Shown: piece after piece, positions 33,139 through 42,149 of the stretch | How positions within the stretch are numbered: position 1 is the stretch's first letter | How the letters are laid out: the number at the start of each line of letters is the position of its first letter | Source: Pseudorhodoferax aquiterrae | Lineage (GTDB): Bacteria > Pseudomonadota > Gammaproteobacteria > Burkholderiales > Burkholderiaceae_C | DNA: 58,750 bases | NCBI RefSeq assembly: GCF_014652235.1 | Contig: NZ_BMYK01000032.1 | Location: 1 to 58,750, forward strand | Direction of reading: 5' to 3' | Notes under the pieces: model-generated | The model's database searches: none | Told to the model about the DNA's origin: nothing | Seen by the model: the letters and a program-made list of their open reading frames with translations, nothing else | Translations under genes and position numbers: made by a program

Positions 33139-33390
33139 ATGACCGACAAGCAGACACAGTCCATGGCGGAAGACAGCAACATGGAAAAGGACCCCTCGAC
33201 CTGGGTGACGGGCGACGAGGCGATGACGGGCGCCCAGCGCTCCTACCTGAAGACGCTCAGCGAAGAAGCCAAGGAGCCCTTCGACGCATCCCTCACGAAG
33301 GCGCAGGCGTCGGTCCGCATCGATGCGCTGCAGCAGCTGACCGGACGCGCGCCGCCGGACCACAAGCCGCCGACCGACCGCAACGAGTAG
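33139..33390 (+). CDS. DUF3072 protein
   Basis: The 83-residue protein contains DPSTWVTGDEAMTGAQRSYL and KTLSEEAKEPFDASLTKAQA, then VRIDALQQLTGR, which is the DUF3072 signature. These short, charged, soluble proteins have no known function and often occur alone. It stands between tag and the UBP zinc-finger gene, with which it converges; a bulged hairpin (33403-33433) follows the stop. Confidence 0.9.
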   Translation: MTDKQTQSMAEDSNMEKDPSTWVTGDEAMTGAQRSYLKTLSEEAKEPFDASLTKAQASVRIDALQQLTGRAPPDHKPPTDRNE

Positions 33391-33402
33391 TCTGGCAGGG
33401 CC

Positions 33403-33433
33403 GGGTGCGGCGCTCAACCGAGTGCCGGCACCC
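33403..33433. terminator. Possible bidirectional hairpin terminator
   Basis: GGGTGCGGCGCT and AGTGCCGGCACCC can pair with one bulge between two convergent genes. No T-run follows on either side, so factor-independent termination is doubtful. Confidence 0.35.
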
Positions 33434-33436
33434 CCG

Positions 33437-33745
33437 TCACACGTAGCGGGGAATCGGCCCGTTCTGCGGCGTGGTGTCCGCGCCCAGGTCCACCATCACC
33501 TTGTCGACGAAGCACCAACCCCAGCCCTCCGGCGGGTCGTAGCCTTCGATGATGGGGTGGCCGGTGGCATGGAAGTGCGCACGTGCGTGGCGGTGCGGCG
33601 AATCGTCGCAGCAGCCCACATGGCCGCAGTGCCGGCACAGGCGCAGGTGCACCCATTCGCTGCCGATCTTCAGGCATTCCTCGCAGCCCAGCGCGCTGGG
33701 ATGCACGCGCAGGATGCCGGCGGTGTGGGAACAGACAGGTCGCAT
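33437..33745 (-). CDS. UBP-type zinc-finger protein
   Basis: The 102-residue protein has the UBP zinc-finger ligands: CSH, GCEECLKIGSEWVHLRLCRH, CGHVGCCDDSPHRHARAHFH, GHPIIEGYDPPEGWGWCFVD. The nine or so Cys/His residues follow the ubiquitin-protease ZnF layout. Bacterial members are small stand-alone proteins of unknown function, some next to pyridine-nucleotide or stress genes. MRPVCSH at 33745 follows GAGG by 7 bp; a longer start at 33784 has no ribosome site. Confidence 0.9.
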   Translation of the reverse strand: MRPVCSHTAGILRVHPSALGCEECLKIGSEWVHLRLCRHCGHVGCCDDSPHRHARAHFHATGHPIIEGYDPPEGWGWCFVDKVMVDLGADTTPQNGPIPRYV

Positions 33746-33876
33746 GTCATGGCCTCGGGCTAGAAACTCGTGGACGAATGCCATGGCCGCGGCGCCTCGC
33801 CCACGGCGAAGGGCCTACGGATGCTGGCTGCCAGATGGTATGGCAGGCGTTGCAGCGGCCAGTGCCCAGCCCTCGC

Positions 33877-35187
33877 TCAGGCCAGCGCGGCCTGCAATTG
33901 CACGTGCGCGGGCCTGGCCCGCAGCGGCTCGCCGGCGCCCAGGGACGCGTGCCGCTGCGCGATGCGCTCGGCCAGGTACTCCGCATCGCGTGCCACCCCG
34001 CTGAAGCGCCCCGATCCCCAGGTGTGCAGCCAGGGCAGGCCCAGGAAGTACAGGCCCGGCACCGCCGTCACGCCCCGGGTGTGCACCGGGTGGCCGCGGC
34101 CGTTGAACACGGGCGCGTCGAGCCAGCCGAAGTCGGGCGCGAAGCCGATGCACCAGACCACGGACGTGATGCCCGAGGCCGCCAGCGACAGCGTGGCGCG
34201 CTCGGCCGCCGGCTGCCAGACCGGCACGTACGGAGCACCGGCGGGGGCGTCGATCCCGCGCTCGGCGATGTACTTGTCGATCGATGCGTTGATGCCGTTG
34301 TAGGTGGCGTCGGCCCGGTCCAGCACCTCGGCCAGCCGCGGGGCGAAGCGCAGCGTGTCGCCATCGGCTTGCAGCCCCTCGAGCACGCCGAACAGGTCCA
34401 TGCCTTCCAGCGCGAAGCGGCGCAGGTCGATGTCGCGCCCGCCGTCGCGGCCGGTCACGTAGTGGTTGGTGTTGTCGCGCACGCCTTCGCGCAGCGGGTG
34501 CTGGGTCACGGGCATGTCGTAGTAGCCCATGTCGGCCAGCCAGTCCACCACGTCGCGGCCGCGGTAAAAGCGCGCGCAACGCGGCGCATCGCCCACGGCC
34601 AGCACGACCTGGCGCCCGGCCAGGTGCAGGTCTTCGGCGATCTGCGCGCCGCTCTGGCCGGAGCCGACCACCAGCACCTTGCCGGGCGGCAGCTGGTCGG
34701 CGTTGCGGTAGTCGGCCGAGTGGATCTGGCGGATGGACGGCGGCAGCCGCTCGGCCAGGCGCGGCACGATGGGGGTGTGGTAGCCGCCCGAGGCCACCAC
34801 CACCTGCCCGGCGAAGCACTCGCCCGCGCTGCTGCGCACCACGAAGCCGCCCGGCGCGGGCCGGATCTGCTGCACCGCCACGCCTTCGCGCAGCGGCGCG
34901 TCGACGGACTTCCTGAAGGCCGCCAGGTACTGGACGATCTGTTCCTTCTTCATGAAGCCGTGCGGGTCGTCGCCCGCATAGGGGTGGCCCGGCAGCGCGC
35001 ACTGCCAGTTGGGCGTGACCAGGCAGAAGTTGTCCCAGCGCTGCGTGCTCCAGCTGTGCAGGGCGCGGTGCTTTTCGAACACCACATGGTCCAGGCCCTG
35101 GGCCTGCAGGTAGTGGCTCAGCGACAGGCCGGCCTGGCCGCCGCCGACGATGACGACCTCGTGCTGGGGGATGGTGGAAGTGGACAT
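33877..35187 (-). CDS. nitH: Nit1C flavin-dependent oxidoreductase (MSMEG_0569 family)
   Basis: The 436-residue protein has two Rossmann motifs, GGGQAG (15-20, FAD) and GSGQSG (175-180, NADPH), as in flavin monooxygenases, and the family stretch YRNADQLPPGKVLVVGSGQS. It is the MSMEG_0569 member of the Nit1C cluster and is the last gene of this operon. A monooxygenase acting with the nitrilase could hydroxylate a nitrile-related intermediate, but the substrate is not known. GGAG precedes ATG 35187. The symbol follows my memory of the nitBCDEFGH naming. Confidence 0.9.
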   Translation of the reverse strand: MSTSTIPQHEVVIVGGGQAGLSLSHYLQAQGLDHVVFEKHRALHSWSTQRWDNFCLVTPNWQCALPGHPYAGDDPHGFMKKEQIVQYLAAFRKSVDAPLREGVAVQQIRPAPGGFVVRSSAGECFAGQVVVASGGYHTPIVPRLAERLPPSIRQIHSADYRNADQLPPGKVLVVGSGQSGAQIAEDLHLAGRQVVLAVGDAPRCARFYRGRDVVDWLADMGYYDMPVTQHPLREGVRDNTNHYVTGRDGGRDIDLRRFALEGMDLFGVLEGLQADGDTLRFAPRLAEVLDRADATYNGINASIDKYIAERGIDAPAGAPYVPVWQPAAERATLSLAASGITSVVWCIGFAPDFGWLDAPVFNGRGHPVHTRGVTAVPGLYFLGLPWLHTWGSGRFSGVARDAEYLAERIAQRHASLGAGEPLRARPAHVQLQAALA

Positions 35188-35207
35188 GGCGGTTCTCCGG
35201 TAGGCGG

Positions 35208-35498
35208 TCAAGCGGGGTGGAAGGACAGGACGCGCACCTGCGCGCCAGCGTGGTCGGCGAAGGCCGCGGCGCGGGCCTCGGTGTCGGCCAGCTGGTCGAG
35301 CGCGGCCGAGCAGGCGAAGCCGTACTTCGCCTGCACACGCGCGCTCGCGATGGCCGTGGCCTCGCGTGCGCGGCGCAGGAAGTCGGCCAGCGCGTAGTCC
35401 TGGCCGGGGGTGAAGAAGTCCTCGATGACCAGGGACGGCGAGTAGGCGAGGCTCTCGCTGGCGTCGGGCCAGCGCAGGCGGTAGTGCATGGCGGGCAT
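35208..35498 (-). CDS. nitG: Nit1C small protein (MSMEG_0570 family)
   Basis: The 96-residue protein (MPAMHYRLRWPDASESLAYS then DYALADFLRRAREATAIASA, ALDQLADTEARAAAFADHAG) belongs to the MSMEG_0570 nitrogen-starvation-response family found in Nit1C clusters. No catalytic motif is visible. It lies 14 bp after the glycosyltransferase gene and 20 bp before nitH, so it is co-transcribed with both. Confidence 0.88.
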   Translation of the reverse strand: MPAMHYRLRWPDASESLAYSPSLVIEDFFTPGQDYALADFLRRAREATAIASARVQAKYGFACSAALDQLADTEARAAAFADHAGAQVRVLSFHPA

Positions 35499-35512
35499 GG
35501 CTTGCTTTCTGT

Positions 35513-36679
35513 TCAGGCAGGGATGGGTTGCAGCACACGCTGGTACCAGGCTTCGTGCAGTGCGGCGCTGCGGGCCCAGCTGTGGGCCAGGCACACCGGC
35601 GGCGGCACGGGCAGCCGCGGCAGGGCCAGTGCCTCGGCCAGGCCGGCGGCGATGGAAGGCACGGACGCGGGATCGCACCAGGCCACGGCCGGCGTGCCGT
35701 CCAGCGTCTCGGTGAACGGCGCCCGGCGCGAGACCAGCACCGGCGTGCCGCAGGCCAGGGCCTCGAGCGCGGCCAGGCCGAAGCCTTCGACCAGCGAGGG
35801 CATGGCCAGCAGGTCGGCGCGGCGCATCAGCGCGGGCAGCAGCGCGTCGGCCAACGGGCCGGTGCGCAGCACGGGCTGCTGCGGGCCTTCGGCCAGGCCC
35901 GTCTCGGCCAGCGCGGCCTGCCAGTCGCGCCGCGCGGCGCCGTGGTCCAGCATGCTCGCGCCGCCGGCCATGACCAGGCGGGCGTCATGCCAGGCCGGGT
36001 CGTGGGTGCGGCGCTGCGCGAAGGCCTGCAGCAGCCGCACCGTGTTCTTGCGCGCCTCCACGCCGCCGACCAGCAGCACCACGGGGCCGGTGGCTGCGGG
36101 CAGGCCCAGGGCCTGCACGGCCGCGGCATCGCCGGGCTCCGGCCGGAGCCGGTAGCGCGCGAGGTCCACGCCGTTGAACATGCGCTCGGCCGGCCGGCCG
36201 AGCGTCTCGCGGAAATGCCGGCACCAGCCGTCGCTGACGCAGGCCACGCCATCGGCGGCGCGCCAGGCGCGCTCCTGCCAGCGGTTGAGCAGCGGCTGGC
36301 TGAAGTCGTCCAGGTGGTGCACGGTGCGCAGCCAGGGCGGCAGCCGGTAGCCGGCCTCGCGCAGCAGCGCGAGCGCGTTGCCCGACAGGCTGTCCTGCGC
36401 ATGCAGCAGATCGAAGCCGCCGCGCGCGAGCAGTGGCGGCAGGGCCTCGACCAGGGCATCGATGCGCTGCGCGACCTGGGCCACGAGGTCGCCTTGCAAG
36501 ACCGGCAGCGCGACGGTCTCCACGGGGAAGCCGACTTCGCGGAACAGCCGCTCGCCGGGCTCGGCCGAGGCGATCACCGTGATGGCGTGGCCGCGGCGGC
36601 GCAGGGCCTCGGCCAGTTCCAGCGTGTGGACCACGCCGCCGCGCGGGCGGACGGAATGGGTCAGCAGCGCGATCTTCAT
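35513..36679 (-). CDS. Nit1C-associated GT4 glycosyltransferase (MSMEG_0565 family)
   Basis: The 388-residue protein is a GT-B glycosyltransferase: MKIALLTHSVRPRGGVVHTL at the front and EGFGLAALEALACGTPVLVS at the donor site. The GGVVHTLELAEALRRRGH stretch is the MSMEG_0565 type that accompanies Nit1C in some genomes. A sugar moiety may be attached to the pathway product, but the acceptor is not known. It is 704 bp downstream of nitF because of an intervening repeat element. Confidence 0.9.
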   Translation of the reverse strand: MKIALLTHSVRPRGGVVHTLELAEALRRRGHAITVIASAEPGERLFREVGFPVETVALPVLQGDLVAQVAQRIDALVEALPPLLARGGFDLLHAQDSLSGNALALLREAGYRLPPWLRTVHHLDDFSQPLLNRWQERAWRAADGVACVSDGWCRHFRETLGRPAERMFNGVDLARYRLRPEPGDAAAVQALGLPAATGPVVLLVGGVEARKNTVRLLQAFAQRRTHDPAWHDARLVMAGGASMLDHGAARRDWQAALAETGLAEGPQQPVLRTGPLADALLPALMRRADLLAMPSLVEGFGLAALEALACGTPVLVSRRAPFTETLDGTPAVAWCDPASVPSIAAGLAEALALPRLPVPPPVCLAHSWARSAALHEAWYQRVLQPIPA

Positions 36680-36737
36680 GGCTGTTCACCCGCGGCCGAG
36701 CGCAGCGACGGCCCGGATCGGCTCCCGCTTCCCAGGG

Positions 36738-37298
36738 CCCCTGTGCCCACGCCGAGGAGCACAGTGGCCTGGGCGGCGCGGGGAACCTCGCGCTTCAACA
36801 TCTGACTCATTGCACTTGTTCGAGCTGAGTGAGCGCAGCGAACGGTGCGAGTTGTGCAATGCGCCCAGGCCGCGAGCACCGCAGGTTGCCCGGAGCGCCA
36901 GCGCAGGGACGTGGGCACCGGGGTCGCCCTTTCTTTGGTTACTTTCTTTCGGCGAAACGAAAGAAAGTGACTGCACTGCCGGGGGCATATCCCGGCCTCT
37001 GGTGCCCGCAAATGACACTACGGTGGATCGAGGGAAGGAGGTGGGGGCTTCACCCCCACACCCCGACTTACTTTCTCTTGCTTCGCCAAGAGAAAGTAAG
37101 CAAAGAGAAGGCGACCCCGGTGCCCCTGTCCCTGCCCTGGCGCTCCGGGCAACCTGCGGTGCTCGCGCCATGGGCTGCATTGCGCAACTCGCTGCGTTCA
37201 CTGCGTTCACTTCGCTCGGACAAGCGCAATGGGTCAGATGACGAAGCGCGAGGTTCCCCGCGCAGCCCATGGCGCTGTGCTCCTCGGCAGGGGCACAG
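36738..37298. repeat. Large imperfect palindromic intergenic element
   Basis: About 230-bp arms pair imperfectly across 561 bp: CCCCTGTGCCCACGCCGAGG at 36738 matches the complement near 37297, and GCACCGCAGGTTGCCCGGAG and GCACCGGGGTCGCC occur on both arms. Three tight hairpins lie inside: ACTTTCTTTCG/CGAAAGAAAGT (36941-36968), GTGGGGG/CCCCCAC (37041-37059) and CTTACTTTCTCTTG/CAAGAGAAAGTAAG (37067-37100). No transposase, no plausible CDS. It fills the 704-bp gap between nitF and the glycosyltransferase; the flanks (36680-36737, 37299-37383) hold short degenerate copies of GGCCATCGCTGCGCTCGG. Confidence 0.88.
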
Positions 37299-37383
37299 GG
37301 GGAAGTCCCACACGGGCCATCGCTGCGCTCGGCCTGGGGCTCGGGCCATCGCGTTGCTCGGCCTGCGGCGGCGATCCTGAGAT

Positions 37384-38481
37384 TCATGGCGCCCTCCGGC
37401 TCTCGAGCTGCGGGGCGATGAAGGGCTGCTGCGCAAGATCCCAGAGCGGCACGCGCGCATCGCCGAGCTGCAAGGCCAGCACGCTGCCGCGGTGCACGGT
37501 GCCCACGTCGGCGCAGGCGATGCCGCGCGCGGCGAAGCGGGCGATGGTTTCGTCGGCCTCGGCCGGCCGCACGCTGAGCACGTAGCCGAAGCTCGGAAAG
37601 GCCGCGAGCCAGCGCAGGCGCTGCGCCGCGCCATCGGGATCGGACCAGTCCGGCACGCCGGCCGGGCGCGGCAGACGGGCCAGGTCGATGGTGGCGCCCA
37701 TGCCCGAGCACTCCAGCAGCATCAGCGCCGTGCCCAGCACGCCGGCCATGCTGATGTCCTTGCCCGCATCGACCAGGCCGGCCTCGGCCAGCGCGGGCAG
37801 CACGGCCATGTCGCCGCGCAGGCGCTCGGCCGGCGCGACGGTCGACGCATTCCAGAACGGCGCCTCGCCCTGCCACTGGCCGCGCAGGTCCACGGCCACG
37901 AGCACCCTGTCGCCGGCCTGGGCCGCGAAGCTGCTGATGAGCCGCTGCGCGCGGCCCAGTACAGCCACGGCCAACTGGCTGCTGGCCGCACGCAGGTTGG
38001 TGTGACCGCCGACCAAGGGCACGCCGTAGCGCTCGGACGCCGCGCGCATGCCGGCCAGCACCTCGCGGCCCTGCTCCGCGTTGCCGGCCCACAGCGCATC
38101 GACCACGGCCAGCGCACGGCCACCCATGGCCGCGATGTCCGAGAGGTTGACCATCACCGCGCTGTAGCCCGCGAACCAGGGCTGCTGTTCGACGAAGTCC
38201 TGCACCAGGCCTTCGATGGCCAGCAGCAGGTGGCCGCCGCCTCCCGCAGGGTCGGGCAGCACGGCGCAGTCGTCGCCGTTCGGCACGACCGTAGCGGAGG
38301 CCGTCGGCGCCAGCTGCGGCAGCACGGCGGCGATGTCGCGCTTATGCGCGAACCCGCGGCTGGTCCGCAGCGCCTCGGCCAGCTGCTCCAGCATGGTCGC
38401 CTCGAAGACCGCGTGAACAAGAGAACCTGCGGCCTGGCGGCCTGCGGCGCGCGCCTCTTCGGGCGGCCGGGCGAGGCTCAT
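37384..38481 (-). CDS. nitF: Nit1C AIR-synthase-like protein (sll0787 family)
   Basis: The 365-residue protein has the AIR-synthase/ThiL fold signatures GDDCAVLPDPAGGGGHLLLA, YSAVMVNLSDIAAMGGRALA and VGGHTNLRAASSQLAVAVLG, and belongs to the sll0787 subfamily tied to Nit1C. Homologues use ATP to activate an oxygen or carboxylate; the actual reaction here is not known. Its ATG overlaps the GNAT stop (ATGA at 38478-38481), so it is coupled to nitE. The operon is then interrupted by the palindromic element. Confidence 0.9.
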   Translation of the reverse strand: MSLARPPEEARAAGRQAAGSLVHAVFEATMLEQLAEALRTSRGFAHKRDIAAVLPQLAPTASATVVPNGDDCAVLPDPAGGGGHLLLAIEGLVQDFVEQQPWFAGYSAVMVNLSDIAAMGGRALAVVDALWAGNAEQGREVLAGMRAASERYGVPLVGGHTNLRAASSQLAVAVLGRAQRLISSFAAQAGDRVLVAVDLRGQWQGEAPFWNASTVAPAERLRGDMAVLPALAEAGLVDAGKDISMAGVLGTALMLLECSGMGATIDLARLPRPAGVPDWSDPDGAAQRLRWLAAFPSFGYVLSVRPAEADETIARFAARGIACADVGTVHRGSVLALQLGDARVPLWDLAQQPFIAPQLESRRAP

Positions 38482-39047
38482 GACGGCCTCCGCGGCGAGA
38501 CCACGAAGCCCGCATACGGCGAGCCGCAGGGCGGGTAGTGCGCGAGGCCGGCCCGCATCAGCGCGTGCATGCGGCCGTGCAGCACCATCTCGTCCAGCAC
38601 CTGCCAGTGCAGTCGCTCGAACAGCGGCACGTTCTGCGCCTGCACATGGGCCAGGAACTCGCGGCAGCCCAGCGCGTGGGCGCTGCTGACGGCCAGCCGG
38701 ATCAGCTCGGTGCCCAGCGCGCTGCTCTGGCGGAACGCGCGCCGCACGGCCAGGCGCGAGCCCCACCACAGGCCGGGCGAGGCTTCGTGGATGCGCACGG
38801 TGCCGACCATCTGGTCGGCCTCGCCGGCCAGGACCGACAGCGCGACCAGGGTGTGCAGGCTGGGGTCGGCGTCGATGGCATCGCGGTCGTCGCCGTCGAA
38901 CAGGCCTTGCTCCGCGCAGAACACCTGGCGGCGCAGCGCAGCGGCCTCGCGCAGCATCCAGCCATCGCTGGCCCATTGCACGCGGAAGGCCTGGGGCCGG
39001 TAGTCGGTGGCGAGGTCGCACCAGGGGATGGCGGAGGCGGTCAGCAT
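38478..39047 (-). CDS. nitE: Nit1C GNAT acetyltransferase (MSMEG_0567 family)
   Basis: The 189-residue protein is a GNAT enzyme: LREAAALRRQVFCAEQGLFD, MVGTVRIHEASPGLWWGSRL, RQSSALGTELIRLAVSSAHA with the acetyl-CoA loop, and NVPLFERLHWQVLDEMVLHG. The MSMEG_0567 subfamily lies in Nit1C clusters and presumably acylates an amine made by the pathway. AAGGAG precedes ATG 39047. It is 11 bp after the radical SAM gene and overlaps nitF by 4 bp. Confidence 0.9.
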   Translation of the reverse strand: MLTASAIPWCDLATDYRPQAFRVQWASDGWMLREAAALRRQVFCAEQGLFDGDDRDAIDADPSLHTLVALSVLAGEADQMVGTVRIHEASPGLWWGSRLAVRRAFRQSSALGTELIRLAVSSAHALGCREFLAHVQAQNVPLFERLHWQVLDEMVLHGRMHALMRAGLAHYPPCGSPYAGFVVSPRRPS

Positions 39048-39058
39048 CGTTCTCTCCT

Positions 39059-40198
39059 TCAGGCGGCCAGGGGCGCTTCGTAGCGCGACAGCGTGGAGCA
39101 GGCCGCGCAGCGCCCGCAGCCGGCCTTGATGTCGGCCGCGCGCACGCCGGCATCGGCCACCATCGCGCCCAGCGGCTCCAGCACGCTGCGCATGAAGGCC
39201 GGTGTGGGCGCGGCGTGGTCCTCCAGCGGCGTGCCGCTGATCGGCACGAAGGGCACGACGAAGGGGTAGACGCCCAGGTCCAGCAGGCGCCGGCTGGTGG
39301 CCAGCAGGGTCTCGGCGCTGTCGCCCAGGCCGGCCAGCAGGTATGTGCTGACCTGGCCGCGGCCGAACACGGCGACGGCCGCGGCGAAGGCGTCCCAGTA
39401 GCGCGCCATGGGCACCTCGGCCTTGCCGGGCAGGATCTGGCGGCGCAAGTCTTCGCCCACCACTTCGAGGTGCATGCCCAGCGTGTCGACGCCGGCGTCC
39501 TTGAGGCGCTGGAACCAGGCGTCGGTGTCGGGCGGCTCGCACTGGGCCTGCAGCGGCAGGTCCACGGCGGCGCGGATGGCCTGCGCGCTCTCGCACAGGA
39601 TCTGCGCGCCGCGGTCGGGCGTGGGCGGCGTGCCCGTGGTCATGACCATGTGCTTGACGCCGTCGAGTTCCACGGCGGCCTGGGCCACCTCGGCCAGCTG
39701 CGCCGGCGTCTTGCGCGCGATGGTGCGGCCGGCTGCGAGCGACTGGCCGATCGCGCAGAACCTGCAGGCCTTGCGCCGGCTCTCGTAGCGGATGCAGGTC
39801 TGCAGCACGGTGGTGGCCAGCACGTCGGCGCCATGCAAGGTGGCGATCTGCTGGTAGGGGATGCCCTCGGCCGTCTGCAGGCCGTAGAAGCGCGGCGCGC
39901 GCGGGAACGCGATGCTGGCGATCGGAATGCTGCCCCGCCGCAGGACGCTGCGGCCGTCCGGCCCCGGCGCCTCGGCCACGAAGGGCGAGCTGAAGGCCGT
40001 GGCCGTGTGCACGGGCACCATGAGCGTGAGCCCATCCACGGTCACGGCCTTGTGGTCGGACGGACCGGCACCGCCGCGCCGGCTGGCCGCGCCCGCGCCG
40101 GGATCGACCAGCCGCAGGCCCTGGCTCTGCAGCTCGGTCATGAGGCGGCGCGTGTCTTCGGCAGAGGCGGCGACGGGTTCGAGGACGGCGGTGGTCAT
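39059..40198 (-). CDS. nitD: Nit1C radical SAM protein (MSMEG_0568 family)
   Basis: The 379-residue protein has the cluster [14 protein letters not shown] with Cys135, Cys145 and Cys148 (C-x9-C-x2-C rather than the usual C-x3-C-x2-C) and a second C-terminal set CGRCAAC (Cys361, Cys364, Cys367), probably for an extra Fe-S cluster. The MSMEG_0568 family is the radical SAM component of Nit1C. It lies 16 bp after nitC. The unusual first spacing is shared by this family as far as I recall. Confidence 0.9.
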   Translation of the reverse strand: MTTAVLEPVAASAEDTRRLMTELQSQGLRLVDPGAGAASRRGGAGPSDHKAVTVDGLTLMVPVHTATAFSSPFVAEAPGPDGRSVLRRGSIPIASIAFPRAPRFYGLQTAEGIPYQQIATLHGADVLATTVLQTCIRYESRRKACRFCAIGQSLAAGRTIARKTPAQLAEVAQAAVELDGVKHMVMTTGTPPTPDRGAQILCESAQAIRAAVDLPLQAQCEPPDTDAWFQRLKDAGVDTLGMHLEVVGEDLRRQILPGKAEVPMARYWDAFAAAVAVFGRGQVSTYLLAGLGDSAETLLATSRRLLDLGVYPFVVPFVPISGTPLEDHAAPTPAFMRSVLEPLGAMVADAGVRAADIKAGCGRCAACSTLSRYEAPLAA

Positions 40199-40214
40199 GG
40201 ACGGGGCTCCAGGG

Positions 40215-41225
40215 TCAGGCGACGCGGCGCAGCGGCGCGTCGGTTTCAGGCAGGGGAAGGTCGGTTTCGTCGCTCAGCGCCTCGCCATCCGGCAAGGGCA
40301 TGGTGGTGCGCGCCGCGTCGCGGCGGATCGCCAGGCGCAGCAGCTCGGGCCGCGCGTAATGGCCCACCGAATCCATCATGCGTTTGCGCTTGGCGATCAG
40401 CGCGAAGTCCAGGTCGGCGACGACCAGGCCCTCGCCCTCGGTCAGCGGTTCAGCCAGGTACTTGCCTTCGGGCGACACGATGGCCGTGTGGCAGCCGCCG
40501 CGCAGCGCGCTCTGCAGCTTCTCGTCGGGCGTGACGGACCGGATCTGCGCATCGTGCAGCCAGCCCGTCGCGTTGACGACGAAGCAGCCCGACTCCAGCG
40601 CGTGGTGGCGGATGCTCACGCCCATCTGCTCCGCGAAGATCGGTCCGACCAGCGAACCCGGGAACTGCGCGCAGTGGATCTCTTCGTGGTCGGCCATCAG
40701 CGCGTAGCGCGCCAGCGGGTTGTAGTGCTCCCAGCAGGCCAGCGCACCGACGCGGCCGGCGCGCGTGTCCACGGCCGTGAGGCCGGCACCGTCGCCCTGG
40801 CCCCAGACCATGCGCTCGTGGTAGGTCGGCGTGATCTTGCGGCGCTTGAGCAGCAGGCGGCCGTCGGCGTCGAACACCAGCTGCGTGTTGTACAGGCTGC
40901 CGTGGTCGCGCTCGTTGACGCCCAGCACCACCACCATGCCATGCTCGCGCGCGGCGGCGGCCACGGCGTCGGTCAACGGGCCGGGCACCGTGGGCGCGCG
41001 CTGCATCAGCAGCAGGTGGTCCGCGCCCTGCAGCACGGGCGGCTGCACGAACGAGAAGTAAGGGTAATAGGGCACGAAGGTCTCGGGAAAGACGATCAGC
41101 TCCACGCCCTGCCTCGCCGCGTCGCGCAGGGTTTCCAGCACGCGCGCCAGCGTGCCGTCGGCACTCGTGAGGTCGGGCGCGATCTGCGCCGCGGCCGCGC
41201 GGACGGTGCGATGCGAGGAGCTCAT
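40215..41225 (-). CDS. nitC: Nit1C nitrilase
   Basis: The 336-residue protein has the nitrilase triad Glu48 ([12 protein letters not shown]), Lys130 ([16 protein letters not shown]) and Cys164 ([16 protein letters not shown]), and is the Nit1C nitrilase. It hydrolyses a nitrile to an acid or amide. In Pseudomonas fluorescens NCIMB 11764 Nit1C is needed for growth on cyanide; the activity here is inferred. AAGGAG precedes ATG 41225, 161 bp downstream of the nitB stop because of a repeat. Confidence 0.93.
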   Translation of the reverse strand: MSSSHRTVRAAAAQIAPDLTSADGTLARVLETLRDAARQGVELIVFPETFVPYYPYFSFVQPPVLQGADHLLLMQRAPTVPGPLTDAVAAAAREHGMVVVLGVNERDHGSLYNTQLVFDADGRLLLKRRKITPTYHERMVWGQGDGAGLTAVDTRAGRVGALACWEHYNPLARYALMADHEEIHCAQFPGSLVGPIFAEQMGVSIRHHALESGCFVVNATGWLHDAQIRSVTPDEKLQSALRGGCHTAIVSPEGKYLAEPLTEGEGLVVADLDFALIAKRKRMMDSVGHYARPELLRLAIRRDAARTTMPLPDGEALSDETDLPLPETDAPLRRVA

Positions 41226-41300
41226 GCACCGTCTCCTTCGCGCAGCGGCGTGTCGCATGCGGGGGTGCAAGAGGCCGCGGAGCCGGCCATGCCAGCGCAG

Positions 41301-41384
41301 CCGCGGAACCGGCTCTGCCGGGCCGCCGGGTGCGCCCCCTGGGGGGGATGCGCGCCCACGCAGTGGGTGCGAAACGGGGGGAGC
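41301..41384. repeat. Short GC-rich intergenic repeat, copy A
   Basis: CCGCGGAACCGGCTCTGCCG, then GGCCGCCGGGTGCGCCCCCT and a G-rich run match copy B at 46743-46827 (CCGCGGAACTGGCTCTGCCA...). Both sit immediately 3' of a minus-strand gene and in the same orientation. It occupies the nitB-nitC gap together with the repeat's unmatched 5' flank. Confidence 0.75.
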
Positions 41385-41386
41385 AT

Positions 41387-41869
41387 TTACAGCGTCCAGG
41401 TGTCGATGATGACGGCGCCGGCCTTTTTATGGAGCAGCACGATGTCCAGCACGTCCAGCGGGTTGATCGGCCGCACGCCCTCGATCAGCGAGCCCTCGCC
41501 GTGGCCGTACAGTGCCTGCAGCGCGAAGCGGCAGGCATAAACCTTGCCACCCTCGGCGATGAACTTGGTGATCTGGTTGTTGAAGTTCTGGTGGCCCGGG
41601 AAGGCTTCGTCGCCGATCTTCGGGAAGCCGCGCTTGACACCCAGCGTGACGCCGGGGCCGTACAGCAGCACCGAGGTCTCGTAGCCCTTGCGCTGCAGCC
41701 GCGTGGCCTGCAGCAGGTTGACGAAGCCGATGGAGCCTTCGAAGGCCACGGTGTGGAAGGTGACCAGGGCCTTCTCGCCCGGGTCGGCCTTCACGTCCTC
41801 GAAGACCTTCTCTTCGTAGTCGACCAGGAAGTCGCCGTTGCGGTGGGCGGGGTGCGTGACTTGGGGCAT
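41387..41869 (-). CDS. nitB: Nit1C DsrE-like protein (Sll0783/MSMEG_0572 family)
   Basis: The 160-residue protein ([60 protein letters not shown]) belongs to the Sll0783/MSMEG_0572 nitrogen-starvation family, the first gene of Nit1C clusters, with a DsrE-like fold by sequence pattern. One cysteine (about 113) could be reactive. GAGG precedes ATG 41869. It starts the operon, divergent from the MocR gene. Confidence 0.9.
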   Translation of the reverse strand: MPQVTHPAHRNGDFLVDYEEKVFEDVKADPGEKALVTFHTVAFEGSIGFVNLLQATRLQRKGYETSVLLYGPGVTLGVKRGFPKIGDEAFPGHQNFNNQITKFIAEGGKVYACRFALQALYGHGEGSLIEGVRPINPLDVLDIVLLHKKAGAVIIDTWTL

Positions 41870-41959
41870 GGTGGTCCTCGTGCGGTGTGGTGGATGCCGG
41901 CGGGATGGCCGGCTGCCTGCCTCTTTGCGAAGGACGTACCAGGCGGCCGGCACACCATG

Positions 41960-42081
41960 CGATCAAGGCCCGATCAAAGCAGCGTCAGGCCCTCGGCGCG
42001 CCCCGTGGCGGCCCGCGCAGGCCGCGCGCCCCATGCACCAGCACAACGCGCTGGCCATGCAATCAATGCACCCGATCAATG
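41960..42081. promoter_or_regulatory. CRATCAA direct repeats between nitB and mocR
   Basis: CGATCAA at 41960-41966 and 41971-41977 (11-bp period), CAATCAATG at 42060-42068 and CGATCAATG at 42073-42081 (13-bp period). MocR/GabR regulators bind direct repeats in divergent intergenic regions. The repeats are 69-190 bp upstream of the mocR ATG and 91-212 bp upstream of the nitB ATG. Confidence 0.55.
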
Positions 42082-42149
42082 GCCGGCGTGCACCAAGCTG
42101 CGCCGGGCGTGGCCATGCCATCGGCCGGTTCGCGGGGCACACTCGGGCC

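Noticed and set aside
10646-37383. Transposase or integrase genes next to the repeats
   Set aside because: No DDE, HUH or tyrosine-recombinase motif is found beside the repeat elements. They are non-autonomous at best.
36686-38092. Long frames over the palindromic element and nitF
   Set aside because: They arise from the repeat and from an off-frame reading of nitF. Their sequences are Arg/Ser/Gly-rich and repeat-like.
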